Below are positions 16,526-25,056 of a stretch of 64,000 nucleotides of DNA, one piece after another. The DNA is taken from positions 124,001 through 188,000 of the forward strand of contig CAXXEO010000008.1 of NCBI GenBank assembly GCA_963664585.2, given 5' to 3'. Every line of letters begins with the position of its first letter. The first letter of the stretch is position 1. A program made the position numbers and the translations under genes. This DNA comes from G963664585 sp963664585. Lineage in GTDB: Bacteria > Bacillota > Clostridia > Oscillospirales > Ruminococcaceae. Under the pieces are notes generated by a model. That model did no database searches, was not told where the DNA came from, and saw only the letters and a program-made list of their open reading frames with translations.

Positions 16526-17188
16526 ATGATTGCAATTGCAATTGATGGACCATCCGCCGCGGGAAAAAGCACAATAGCTCGCCGCGTGGCTGCTGATTGT
16601 TCCTTTATTTATGTGGATACAGGGGCGCTTTATAGGGCAATCGGCCTTTTTGTGCTTGAAAAAGGTGTAAGTACAATGGATGAGCAGGCTGTGACTGCTC
16701 TTTTGTCGGAAATTGATGCTCAAATCGTTTACCGCGAGGGCGCACAGAGAATAATGTTGAATGGTAAGGATGTGTCTGAAGATATTCGTCGTCCCGAAAT
16801 GTCAATGGCGGCCTCCAATGTATCTGCCTTTCCCTCAGTGCGACAGTTCCTTTTGGAACTCCAGAGGAACCTCGCCCGTAAAAACAACGTGGTGATGGAT
16901 GGGCGTGACATTGGTACGGTTGTTCTTCCTGACGCAAAGGTAAAAATATTTCTCACTGCCTCTCCGGAAGAAAGAACACGCCGCAGACAGGCTGAGTTCC
17001 TACAAAAGGGGATCAATGTGGATTATGACGCCCTTCTCGCGGAGACCATACTGCGGGATAAGAACGATATGTCTCGGCCTATTGCGCCGCTCAAACAGGC
17101 TGAGGATGCCGTCCTGGTGGACACAAGTGCTTTCACTCTGGAAGAATCGGTGGCGGTCATATCGCAGATTATAAGGGAGAAATTATAG
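16526..17188 (+). CDS. cmk: Cytidylate kinase
   Basis: 220 residues. Phosphorylates CMP and dCMP with ATP. P-loop IDGPSAAGKSTIARRVA (about 6-22), VDTGALYRAIG, and the lid/DGRDIGTVVLPDA motif (about 129-141). Starts just after the flavoprotein and ends directly at plsC (zero spacing), implying translational coupling. Confidence 0.97.
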   Translation: MIAIAIDGPSAAGKSTIARRVAADCSFIYVDTGALYRAIGLFVLEKGVSTMDEQAVTALLSEIDAQIVYREGAQRIMLNGKDVSEDIRRPEMSMAASNVSAFPSVRQFLLELQRNLARKNNVVMDGRDIGTVVLPDAKVKIFLTASPEERTRRRQAEFLQKGINVDYDALLAETILRDKNDMSRPIAPLKQAEDAVLVDTSAFTLEESVAVISQIIREKL

Positions 17189-17812
17189 ATGGTCTGGTTA
17201 TACTATATTCTTTCACGCTGCGCTACGCTTTTATTGTTTATCTGGTTTGATATTCGCTTTGAGGGTGGAGAGAACATCCCCAAAAAGGGAGGATACCTGA
17301 TCGCTTGTAACCACCGCACTTATCTTGATCCCGTCCTGTTGACCTGGAAGGTAAGAAGTCATATTTGTTATTTTGCAAAGACAGAGCTTTTCGACCATCC
17401 CTTCTTCGGCGTGATCACCCGTATCGCTGAATGTATCAGGATTGAGAGAGGGACGGGAGACACCACAGCTTTGGATAAGGCGGGTGAGCTTCTCAAAAAA
17501 GGGAAGGTGATCGGGATCTTTCCAGAGGGAACGAGATCAAAGGATGGTAAACTCCAGCGTGCCAAGTCTGGTATGGCGGTGATCGCCAAAATGACCGGGG
17601 CGGATATACTGCCCTGTTGTATCCTCTTCGAAGGGCCTCTTCATTTTCGCTCGAAGATTACCATGCGGTTTGGGCAGATCATCAAAAACAGCGACCTTGG
17701 TTTCGTCGGCATATCAGCACGGGAAACAGTGGTTGCTAGCAAATATATCATGTCTAAGATAGCTGCTTTGATGGGAGATGCTTTGCGTGAAGACAGTCAT
17801 TCGAACGGCTGA
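17189..17812 (+). CDS. plsC: 1-acyl-sn-glycerol-3-phosphate acyltransferase
   Basis: 207 residues. Makes phosphatidic acid at the membrane. Acyltransferase motif NHRTYLDPVL (H-x4-D, about 41-50) and the substrate motif FPEGTRSKDGK (about 112-122), with an N-terminal hydrophobic helix. It abuts cmk and its 3' end overlaps the ispH-rpsA start by 26 bp. Confidence 0.95.
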   Translation: MVWLYYILSRCATLLLFIWFDIRFEGGENIPKKGGYLIACNHRTYLDPVLLTWKVRSHICYFAKTELFDHPFFGVITRIAECIRIERGTGDTTALDKAGELLKKGKVIGIFPEGTRSKDGKLQRAKSGMAVIAKMTGADILPCCILFEGPLHFRSKITMRFGQIIKNSDLGFVGISARETVVASKYIMSKIAALMGDALREDSHSNG

Positions 17813-19769
17813 AAGTGCAGGTTTCTGCTTCGGTGTAAAACGAGCAGTGGATATGATAATTAACTGCCTTGACCGAGGTGAGAACATTTGCACTCTGGGG
17901 CCGATCATCCATAATACCCAATTGGTGGAAGAGCTTTCCGCAAAGGGAGTGCGCGTGATCAAATTTCCTGAAGAAAGCGTAAGCGGCGAGACGGTCATTA
18001 TCCGTTCCCATGGTATCGAACGGGATACACAGAAACGGATGGATGATCTAGAGATACCCTATCTTGACGCTACTTGTCCCTTTGTCAAAAAGATTCATGA
18101 AATTGTTGCCACAACAGAGAAGGATGGACTCGTCATTATTGCAGGGGACGACAGCCATCCGGAAGTAGAGGCGATTAAAAGTCGTTGTAGTGGGAAACAT
18201 ATAGTAGTTGCCGATGCAAAAGCCTTGTCTGAAAGGGCTGAGGATATTTTGAAAAGTGGCCGCAAAGCCGTAACCATGGTGGCGCAGACGACTTTCGATT
18301 CCAATGAATGGGAAAGATGCATAGAAAGTCTAAAAAAGATATGTACAACGGCAGAAATTTTTGATACAATATGTAATGCGACTGCTGTTAGGCAACAGGA
18401 GACCGAAAAGATGGCCCGCGAGTCGGACGCTATGGTAATCGTTGGCGGAAGACATAGCTCAAACACCGCAAAGCTTGTCGATATCTGCCGCCGCCATTGC
18501 ACAGCCATCCATGTGGAAACCGCCGCCGAGCTGAACAGCCGGTGTATACAGGGATTTCAAAAAATAGGTATTACCGCCGGTGCGTCTACGCCGGTTCGCA
18601 TAATTAAGGAGGTACAAGAGGCCATGAGTGAGATTTTGGAAAATCAGACCGAGCTGAGCTTTGAGGAGATGCTTGACCAATCCTTCAAAAGTACATACAA
18701 CGGGGAGAAGGTCATAGGGACCGTTACAAGCATATCTCCAACCGAGATAGCTGTGGATATCGGCACGAAGCATGCCGGCTATGTCCCGCTGTCAGAGCTA
18801 AGCGACGACCCTTCAGCAAAGGTCGAGGAACTTGTAAAGAAGGGTGATCAACTCGAGCTCATGGTTGTCAGGGTGAACGATGTTGAAGGCACAGTGATGC
18901 TTTCTAAGAAACGTCTTGACGTTGCCGCCGGCTTCGAAAAGGTCATGACCGCTGTCGACACAGGCGAGATTCTGGAAGGTATCGTCACCGATGTGATCAA
19001 GGGCGGTATCCTTGTCCTTACAAGCGGTGTTAAGGTATTTATTCCCGCTTCTCAGGCAACTGCTTCCAGAAACGAGGATTTGGGTGGACTCCTTCGCAAA
19101 CGCGTAAACTTCAAGATACTTGAGGTCAATCGCCCGCGTCGCAGAGCTGTCGGATCTATCCGCGCTATCGCAAAAGAGCTGCGTAAACTTCAGGAGGATG
19201 CCTTCTGGTCTACCGTTGCGGTGGGTGCTACCTATGAGGGAACGGTTAAATCTCTCACTGATTACGGCGCCTTTATTGATCTGGGCGGTGTGGATGGTAT
19301 GGTGCACATTTCCGAACTGTCTTGGAGTAAGATCAGGCATCCGTCGCAGGTTGTCAAGATCGGCGATAAAATTAGTGTTTTCGTAAAAAATATCGACGAA
19401 GAAAATCATAAGATATCACTTGGTTATAAGAAGGAAGAGAATAATCCTTGGGCTATTCTTGAGAAGAGCTATCAGGTTGGTCAAGACGTAAAGGTCAAGA
19501 TTGTATCTCTTACCGCTTTCGGTGCCTTTGCTGAGCTTCTTCCAGGTGTGGATGGACTGATCCATATCAGCCAGATTTCCCGCGATAGAGTGGGTAAGCC
19601 TGCTGATGTTCTCACCGTTGGCCAAGAAGTTGAGGCAAAAATCACCGAGCTGGACTTCGATAAAAAGCGTGTTAACCTCTCCATCCGCGCTATTCTAGAT
19701 GAGCGTACGGCTGCAGAAGAGAGCTCCGCACAGCCTGCCACAGGGGAAGCTGCTCCGGAAGTAGAATAA
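17787..19769 (+). CDS. ispH: 4-hydroxy-3-methylbut-2-enyl diphosphate reductase / ribosomal protein S1 fusion
   Basis: 660 residues. The N-terminal ~280 residues are IspH, the last MEP-pathway enzyme (a 4Fe-4S reductase giving IPP and DMAPP), with Cys ligands in AGFCFGVKRAV, DATCPFV and FDTICNAT, and SHGI. The C-terminal ~370 residues contain four S1 RNA-binding repeats (e.g. VGATYEGTVKSLTDYGAFID, GLIHISQI). IspH-S1 fusions are characteristic of Clostridia. GTG 17787 is preferred (GGGAG 9 nt upstream) over ATG 17778. Terminator follows. Confidence 0.95.
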   Translation: MKTVIRTAESAGFCFGVKRAVDMIINCLDRGENICTLGPIIHNTQLVEELSAKGVRVIKFPEESVSGETVIIRSHGIERDTQKRMDDLEIPYLDATCPFVKKIHEIVATTEKDGLVIIAGDDSHPEVEAIKSRCSGKHIVVADAKALSERAEDILKSGRKAVTMVAQTTFDSNEWERCIESLKKICTTAEIFDTICNATAVRQQETEKMARESDAMVIVGGRHSSNTAKLVDICRRHCTAIHVETAAELNSRCIQGFQKIGITAGASTPVRIIKEVQEAMSEILENQTELSFEEMLDQSFKSTYNGEKVIGTVTSISPTEIAVDIGTKHAGYVPLSELSDDPSAKVEELVKKGDQLELMVVRVNDVEGTVMLSKKRLDVAAGFEKVMTAVDTGEILEGIVTDVIKGGILVLTSGVKVFIPASQATASRNEDLGGLLRKRVNFKILEVNRPRRRAVGSIRAIAKELRKLQEDAFWSTVAVGATYEGTVKSLTDYGAFIDLGGVDGMVHISELSWSKIRHPSQVVKIGDKISVFVKNIDEENHKISLGYKKEENNPWAILEKSYQVGQDVKVKIVSLTAFGAFAELLPGVDGLIHISQISRDRVGKPADVLTVGQEVEAKITELDFDKKRVNLSIRAILDERTAAEESSAQPATGEAAPEVE

Positions 19770-19783
19770 GCAATAAGCTTTCA

Positions 19784-19816
19784 GGGCACCCTCACCCGGG
19801 TGCCCTTACCTTTTAT
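19784..19816 (+). terminator. Terminator after ispH-rpsA
   Basis: Stem GGGCACCC/GGGTGCCC (8 bp) followed by TTACCTTTTA. Confidence 0.75.
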
Positions 19817-20134
19817 CTGGCGTATCAGTTTTTATCTCTTATTTAGCTCAGCATCTCTACCTGCTTGTCCTAGCGTTTGTTTGCTGTCTTCAGATGCAGC
19901 AATAGAAACGGAAGAAGACACTTGTGAAAGGGTATTTCTTGTTATAAGAGAGATACGCTTGATAAGCTGAGAGTTTATAATACAAGTAAAAGGTTACTCT
20001 TAATGATGGTGCCAGAACGGCGTCACTCGGCAGAGATGATGGCCAATTTCGTGAGAAGGAAACTGAGCGGACACAATATGACGAGAACTCTATCCGAAAG
20101 TCTTTGACTCAGGATTTGAAAAGAGGTTACTAGT
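19817..20134. other. Intergenic region before the DUF4358 gene
   Basis: About 320 bp with no ORF or clear repeat. A TATAAT lies at 19976-19981 without a properly spaced -35. RBS AAGAGG at 20121 serves the next gene. Confidence 0.4.
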
Positions 20135-20689
20135 TTGAAAAGAAAGACTTTGTTGGCTGCGGTGACAGTTCTTACGGCCTTACTCCTTTTTGGATGCAGC
20201 TTGAATCAGAACAAAGAGAACACCATCAAAGACAACAAAAAACTGGCTGTGGTCATAGATCATGTGAATACCGTCTTCAACGAAAAGTATGGGGCGACGG
20301 GAACCGGGGCAGTTACCATGCCCGTTATGATGGAGAAAACAGATTTTTATTCTACCTTTGCGCTTAAGAGAGAAGACTTTTCTGATTATTATGGCCTGAG
20401 CTCAATCTCAATGACGAACTCTGACCGGCTTGTTTCCGTCCGGTGCAAAGAGGGTCGTACAGAGGCAGTGTCAGGAGCTTTCGAAAAATATCGCAAAGAT
20501 CTGATGAATCAATATGAATTTTACCGCGTCGGCGGCTCCTATGAGCGTGCAAAGGCAGGCAAGGTTTATGTCAAAGGCGACTATGTATTCCTCCTTGTAT
20601 TGGGAGTCGGAAAAGGGGCTGACGGTGCCTATGATTTTGAAGGAGATCTTCAAATGGCCGTTACGGCAATAGACAGCATGTTTAATTAA
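20135..20689 (+). CDS. DUF4358 lipoprotein
   Basis: 184 residues starting with a lipoprotein signal peptide: KRKT, a hydrophobic stretch, then lipobox LLFGC with Cys at about 21. The rest is a DUF4358-like domain (MMEKTDFYSTFALKREDFSDYYG ... AVTAIDSMFN). TTG start after AAGAGG. The family is often found beside MBOAT and DHHW genes, as here, and so may assist cell-surface O-acylation; the exact role is unknown. A decayed partial copy of its 3' end follows at 20702. Confidence 0.85.
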   Translation: MKRKTLLAAVTVLTALLLFGCSLNQNKENTIKDNKKLAVVIDHVNTVFNEKYGATGTGAVTMPVMMEKTDFYSTFALKREDFSDYYGLSSISMTNSDRLVSVRCKEGRTEAVSGAFEKYRKDLMNQYEFYRVGGSYERAKAGKVYVKGDYVFLLVLGVGKGADGAYDFEGDLQMAVTAIDSMFN

Positions 20690-20701
20690 ATTTATGTGTG
20701 T

Positions 20702-20873
20702 GAATTTATCCGCGTCTGTTACTCCTATAAGCACTCCTATGAAGCTAAGGTGTATGTTTAGGGTGGCGAAGGACTTCTTTTCATATCAGGATTAGAAAAG
20801 ACGCAGACTGTTTTATAATATTGAAGATCATCAGCATGTGGACATCGCGGCGATAGACAGCAAGTTTAAATAA
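20702..20873 (+). pseudogene. Decayed 3' fragment of a second DUF4358 gene
   Basis: Translating 20702 onward gives EFIRVCYSYKHSYEAKVYV, a stop, then GGEGLLFISGLEKTQTV, which aligns with EFYRVGGSYERAKAGKVYV-KGDYVFLLVLGVGKGADG of the gene just upstream. In another frame 20838-20873 gives VDIAAIDSKFK and stop, matching its C-terminus MAVTAIDSMFN. The copy therefore has an internal stop, further stops and a frameshift. Only about the last 57 codons are represented. Confidence 0.75.
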
Positions 20874-20908
20874 ATGTTTAAGCGTTCATACGTTAAAGGA
20901 AGAGAAAG

Positions 20909-22285
20909 ATGGTATTTTCCAGTCTGCTTTTTTTGTTCCGGTTTCTTCCCATCGCATTCACTGTATATTATCTCACTCCGCGCCGGTATAAAAACCTGGC
21001 GCTTTTCCTGTTAAGCATGGTCTTTTATTCCTGGGGCGAAGTTCGGTACACGCCTATTATGCTGTATTCCATTGTGCTTGACTATTTCTCCTCGGCGGGC
21101 ATTGAGCGAAACAGAAGTAATCCCACGGCCATGCGCTCGTTTCTGGCGTTATCCGTGATTGGTAATCTGGGAATGCTGGGGTTCTTTAAATACACCAATT
21201 TTTTTATTGCCAATATTAACGCAATTACCGGACAGAATATCGGTCTCATGAGCCTGACTCTCCCGTTGGGGATCAGTTTCTACACCTTTCAAACCATGTC
21301 CTATACCATCGATGTTTATAGAGGTAATGTGAAGGCGGAAAAAAATATCATTGACTTTTCTGCCTTTGTTGTACTGTTTCCGCAGCTGATCGCCGGTCCC
21401 ATCGTCCGATATACCGATATCAGTCACGAACTAAAAGAGCGAACAACCAATCTGAATCAGATCACTGAGGGTGTGAAGCTTTTTATTTTGGGTCTCGGCA
21501 GCAAGGTGTTGATCGCTAATAATATTGGTTCCCTTTGGACACAGATCGAAGCAGCTGGCTTTGAAAGTATTTCTACTCCGTTGGCCTGGCTTTCCATGCT
21601 TGCCTTCTCTTTCCAGATCTACTTTGATTTTTCAGGTTACTCACTGATGGCAATCGGCATGGGAAAAATGCTCGGCTTTGAATTCCCGCAAAATTTCAAC
21701 TTTCCCTATATCGCGAAAAGCATGAGCGAGTTCTGGCGCCGCTGGCATATGACCCTTGGTTCGTGGTTTAGGGAGTATCTGTATATTCCACTGGGCGGTA
21801 ACAGAAAAGGTGAGGCCAGAACCTATTTAAACCTTTTCATCGTCTGGGCGGCCACTGGTTTATGGCACGGCGCAAGTTGGAATTTTGTCATCTGGGGGCT
21901 CTATTTCTTTGTTTTGATTACACTGGAAAAGCTCTGGCTGGGAGAGTATCTCAAAAAAAGCCAAGTGCTTGCCCGTCTTTATATGATTCCTTTACTGATC
22001 ATTAGCTGGGCGATCTTCGCGATCACTGATTTATCAGAACTGGGGCTCTTTCTGACCAGAATGTTCAGCTTCGCAGGAGGGGATGACTGGCTCTACTACC
22101 TGAAAAGCTATGGCATTACCTTTCTACTTGCCGCAATGCTGTCGACCCCAGTCCTGAAGCCCCTTTACCAAAAACTTGACAAAAATCCATGGCTTAGTAC
22201 GGCCTTTTTTGCTTCTGTACTTATTCTTTCCACCGCCTATCTGGTGGATGCAAGCTATAATCCATTTCTGTACTTTCGGTTTTAG
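20909..22285 (+). CDS. MBOAT family O-acyltransferase (AlgI/DltB/PatA-like)
   Basis: 458-residue polytopic membrane protein with about ten hydrophobic helices. MBOAT signatures: SMSEFWRRWHMTLGSWFREY with YIPLGGNR following, and the catalytic His in ATGLWHGASWNFVIWG (about residues 310-325). Such proteins pass acyl, usually acetyl, groups across the membrane to surface polysaccharide. It is followed after 5 bp by a DHHW/AlgJ-like partner, giving an AlgI/AlgJ-style pair. RBS AAGGAAGAG precedes the ATG. Confidence 0.93.
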   Translation: MVFSSLLFLFRFLPIAFTVYYLTPRRYKNLALFLLSMVFYSWGEVRYTPIMLYSIVLDYFSSAGIERNRSNPTAMRSFLALSVIGNLGMLGFFKYTNFFIANINAITGQNIGLMSLTLPLGISFYTFQTMSYTIDVYRGNVKAEKNIIDFSAFVVLFPQLIAGPIVRYTDISHELKERTTNLNQITEGVKLFILGLGSKVLIANNIGSLWTQIEAAGFESISTPLAWLSMLAFSFQIYFDFSGYSLMAIGMGKMLGFEFPQNFNFPYIAKSMSEFWRRWHMTLGSWFREYLYIPLGGNRKGEARTYLNLFIVWAATGLWHGASWNFVIWGLYFFVLITLEKLWLGEYLKKSQVLARLYMIPLLIISWAIFAITDLSELGLFLTRMFSFAGGDDWLYYLKSYGITFLLAAMLSTPVLKPLYQKLDKNPWLSTAFFASVLILSTAYLVDASYNPFLYFRF

Positions 22286-22290
22286 GGGGC

Positions 22291-23412
22291 GTGAAGATGA
22301 AGTTCTACAAAAAATATGTGGTGACAGTCTTTTTTGCCCTGTTCATTGTGCTTTTTTCCATTACTGATATGATTACCTCTGACAAGGTGTTTTCTGAACT
22401 GGAGAATAGATATCTGCAGCAGAAGCCGGTTCTGTCAATCAGCGCGCTAATTGGTAACAACTATACAATGAAATTTGAGGAATACATCAATGACCAGTTT
22501 CTCCTTCGAGACAGCTGGATCACGCTGAAATCACGGGCGGAGTACGCCTTTGGCAAGCTGGAGAACAATGGTGTCGTCTATGGGGCAGATGGATATCTTT
22601 TTGCGCGTGAAAAAAGCGTCGACGAGAAAAGGCTCGCACAAAATGTTACAGTGATCTATGATTTTATGGCCCGTTTTAAAGAACTCGACCCTGCGCTGAT
22701 GCTTGTGCCCAGTTCCTACGCGATGATGCCAGACAAGCTTCCCCGGGGACTGAATAATTTTGATCAGATCGGTGCCATTGATGGTATTTATCGGAGAATT
22801 ACGTCTGGAAAAGCAATACAGATTGCAGACGCCCTCTTGCAGAAGCAGAACCAATACATCTATTATCGTACTGATCATCATTGGACAAGCCAGGGGGCCT
22901 ATATTGCCTATCAACAGTATATGAATGCCATCGGGTACCCGGCGGCGGACTTTAGCAGCGAACTCTCCCACCGGTGGGATAACTTTTATGGCACCTACTA
23001 TGCGAAGGCCAAACGGGTGGATGCCAAGCCTGACACGGTCGTCTGGTATGATGTACCTGGGATTTCAGTAACGGTTGACGGTAAACCTGTGGATGGGCTG
23101 TATGACCTTTCACAAATAGAGAAAAAGGATAAGTATGGTATGTTCCTGTACGGCAATAACGGTCTCACCGTGACTCAAAATAGCGGGGGAGGCGGGAATG
23201 GCGAAACTTTGCTGATCGTCAAGGATTCTTATGCCAACTGTATCATTCCCTATCTGGTGGCCGATTTTGATAAAATCGTCGTCGTTGACCTGCGCTATTT
23301 TACCGAGAGTATGGATAATCTGATCAGTGAGAGCGCCCCGGATCATATTCTGGTGCTTTACGGACTTTCTGGCTTATCCTCAGATACGCATATCGGAAAA
23401 CTGGCTGGGTGA
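22291..23412 (+). CDS. DHHW family protein (AlgJ/SGNH-like acetyl transfer partner)
   Basis: 373 residues. One N-terminal membrane anchor (about 7-27), then an extracellular SGNH-hydrolase-like domain with the family motif YRTDHHWTSQGAYIAY (about 191-206) and a later LLIVKDSYANC block containing the nucleophile-type Ser. AlgJ/X-like enzymes transfer acetyl from an MBOAT partner to exported glycans. It probably works with the upstream MBOAT protein. Terminator palindrome at 23516. Confidence 0.9.
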   Translation: MKMKFYKKYVVTVFFALFIVLFSITDMITSDKVFSELENRYLQQKPVLSISALIGNNYTMKFEEYINDQFLLRDSWITLKSRAEYAFGKLENNGVVYGADGYLFAREKSVDEKRLAQNVTVIYDFMARFKELDPALMLVPSSYAMMPDKLPRGLNNFDQIGAIDGIYRRITSGKAIQIADALLQKQNQYIYYRTDHHWTSQGAYIAYQQYMNAIGYPAADFSSELSHRWDNFYGTYYAKAKRVDAKPDTVVWYDVPGISVTVDGKPVDGLYDLSQIEKKDKYGMFLYGNNGLTVTQNSGGGGNGETLLIVKDSYANCIIPYLVADFDKIVVVDLRYFTESMDNLISESAPDHILVLYGLSGLSSDTHIGKLAG

Positions 23413-23465
23413 TTTATGCTGCTTTCGCGTATGATCCATCGGACTGAATTAAGATGCAAAATATG

Positions 23466-23496
23466 GTTCTTTCCCGCTGCTGGCAGGGAAAGAGAA
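23466..23496. repeat. Short GC-core palindrome after the DHHW gene
   Basis: Arms TCTTTCCC / GGGAAAGA (8 bp perfect) around GCTGCTGGCA. Member of the dispersed family. Confidence 0.6.
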
Positions 23497-23515
23497 CAGT
23501 CAATAATCAAAATAA

Positions 23516-23560
23516 AACGCGGCGGTCGAAAACATGTTTTCGACCGCCGCGTTCGTTTGT
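23516..23560. terminator. 38-bp perfect palindrome, likely terminator
   Basis: Perfect inverted repeat of AACGCGGCGGTCGAAAACA (23516-23534 with 23535-23553), followed by CGTTTGTG. Very stable; it marks the end of the DUF4358-MBOAT-DHHW unit, directly before the IS200 element. Confidence 0.7.
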
Positions 23561-23561
23561 G

Positions 23562-24255
23562 AAAACAACCACCGACTATGTCGGTGGAGCCAAAAAAGCT
23601 TTAGCGATGAAGCGGACAAAAAAACTCCTTTTGATGTAGAATAAACTTGCGGTCTGGCAACTGCAAGAGCACATCAAAAGGAGGACATTCAAAATGAATG
23701 ACAATAAAAGTCTAGCACATACAACGTGGAATTGTAAATATCACGTCGTATTCGCGCCAAAATACCGCAGAGAAATATTTTATGGTGAAAAGCGAGAAGA
23801 AATCGGCAAAATTCTAAGAGAATTGTGTTCCTGGAAAGGTATTAACATTATTGAAGCAGAAGTTTGTACGGATCACATTCACATGCTGATGGAAATCCCG
23901 CCGAAGATGAGCGTTTCAAGCTTTATGGGATTTCTCAAAGGCAAAAGCAGTCTGATCATACATGAACGACATGCGAATTTAAAGTATAAACATGGCAACC
24001 GATCTTTTTGGTGTCGTGGATACTATGTGGACACAGTGGGGAAAAACACCAAAAAGATCGCTGAATATATCCAAAACCAATTAAAAGAAGATAAGCTGCA
24101 GGATCAGTTGACATTCAGGGAATACGAAGACCCTTTCAAGGGTAGCAAGTAATAAGCTTTTGCAAATGTCAGACCGTAATATGCCATTGCAATGGCAGCC
24201 AGTAACAGCGGGTTATACCCGCATAAGAAAAGCCGCCGGCTAAGCCGGCGGATAT
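23562..24255 (+). mobile_element. IS200-type element (IS200/IS605 family, tnpA only)
   Basis: About 0.69 kb bounded by subterminal hairpins: left CCACCGAC-TAT-GTCGGTGG (23569-23587), right CCGCCGGC-TAA-GCCGGCGG (24233-24251), with a third hairpin GCGGGTTATACCCGC inside the right end. No long terminal inverted repeats, as expected for single-strand HUH transposition. Exact ends are approximate. No tnpB is present. Confidence 0.85.
23694..24152 (+). CDS. tnpA: IS200-type TnpA transposase (HUH tyrosine recombinase)
   Basis: 152 residues, normal for Y1 transposases. HUH motif in TDHIHMLMEIPP (about 62-73), catalytic Tyr in RGYYVDTVG (about 103-111), and the family start TTWNCKYHVVFAPKYRREI. RBS AAGGAGG. 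Intact, so potentially active. It cuts and joins single-stranded DNA at the element's hairpin ends. Confidence 0.96.
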   Translation: MNDNKSLAHTTWNCKYHVVFAPKYRREIFYGEKREEIGKILRELCSWKGINIIEAEVCTDHIHMLMEIPPKMSVSSFMGFLKGKSSLIIHERHANLKYKHGNRSFWCRGYYVDTVGKNTKKIAEYIQNQLKEDKLQDQLTFREYEDPFKGSK

Positions 24256-24291
24256 TTACTGCTCAGATTAGTATTCAAGATTGTCTTAAAG

Positions 24292-24316
24292 ATTCCCCCG
24301 CCGAAGGCGGGGGAAT
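24292..24316. repeat. Perfect GC-core palindrome
   Basis: ATTCCCCCGCC-GAA-GGCGGGGGAAT, 11-bp perfect stem. It is the same stem as the centre of the MITE but without the MITE's flanks; it belongs to the short-palindrome family. It could terminate the minus-strand gene ending at 24348, although no T-run follows on that strand. Confidence 0.6.
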
Positions 24317-24347
24317 ATACAAGAAAATTTAACTCAAGACATTAGAT

Positions 24348-24836
24348 TTAATTTTGACGACCTAAAAACTTAGTGCGAAACCATTTCTTATAGAGAAGGA
24401 CGATATTCCCAATGGTCTTGTCGTAAATTAAAAAAACAACACATCCGACTGCTAAAAACCACCATACCGCTTTTACGCCCAACCAGACCATGCTGATCAG
24501 AGGATCTGGTATCCCAAGGACTGATATAACTGCCAGATATCCGAAAATCATAGATAGGCTGAAGATCAGGAGCTTTAACCCCAGTTTAAGGAAAAAAGGG
24601 CGTATGCGTTCAAGTTTGAAGCGTATAATTGGATAGTAGCCAAAAAAACAAATAAACATAAGCGCCGCCTCTCTGTCGGGGCAGATGAAGACCGACAGAA
24701 ATGAGACGGCGAAATACACAAGCAGGGCCGTTCCGAAGCCAATCTCAATACAAACAGATATCAGCACGAGCCCGGCGGCCGCAGGCAAAGCATAGGTGGC
24801 GAAGGGGACCAGACCCGTCATAAACATCAATAGCAT
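24348..24836 (-). CDS. Multi-pass membrane protein, unknown (start unclear)
   Basis: At least 162 residues, five or six hydrophobic helices, with MTGLVPFATYALPAAAGLVL near the N-terminus and CFFGYYPIIRFKLERI in the middle. The pattern resembles small clostridial integral membrane proteins related to ECF S-components; the substrate is unknown. In-frame sequence upstream of ATG 24836 encodes a plausible N-terminus (KKSAQVAAGGLSAALC) but lacks ATG/GTG/TTG before a stop. A single extra base near 24887 would connect it to TTG or GTG starts behind the RBS GAGGTG. It may be frameshifted or start non-canonically. Confidence 0.65.
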   Translation of the reverse strand: MLLMFMTGLVPFATYALPAAAGLVLISVCIEIGFGTALLVYFAVSFLSVFICPDREAALMFICFFGYYPIIRFKLERIRPFFLKLGLKLLIFSLSMIFGYLAVISVLGIPDPLISMVWLGVKAVWWFLAVGCVVFLIYDKTIGNIVLLYKKWFRTKFLGRQN

Positions 24837-24928
24837 ACAGAGGGCGGCGCTCAGCCCGCCTGCCGCTACCTGGGCGCTTTTCTTTATCGTACAACTTCAC
24901 CTCATGCAAATCTAGCTACAAATATTGT

Positions 24929-24957
24929 TTTTCCCCCGCTGCTGGCAACGAAAAATA
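24929..24957. repeat. Short GC-core palindrome
   Basis: GTTTTTC-CCCCGCTGCTGGCAAC-GAAAAATAC: A/T arms around a CCCGCTGCTGGC core closely similar to the one at 23466. Member of the dispersed family. Confidence 0.5.
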
Positions 24958-25056
24958 CAAATAAGTGCCTTTTTTAATATCGGGTTACTTTTCACTTCTT
25001 GGCGGAAAAAGTAGACTGATGAATACATATAAATAAGAAATAGGTTCATATAATCG

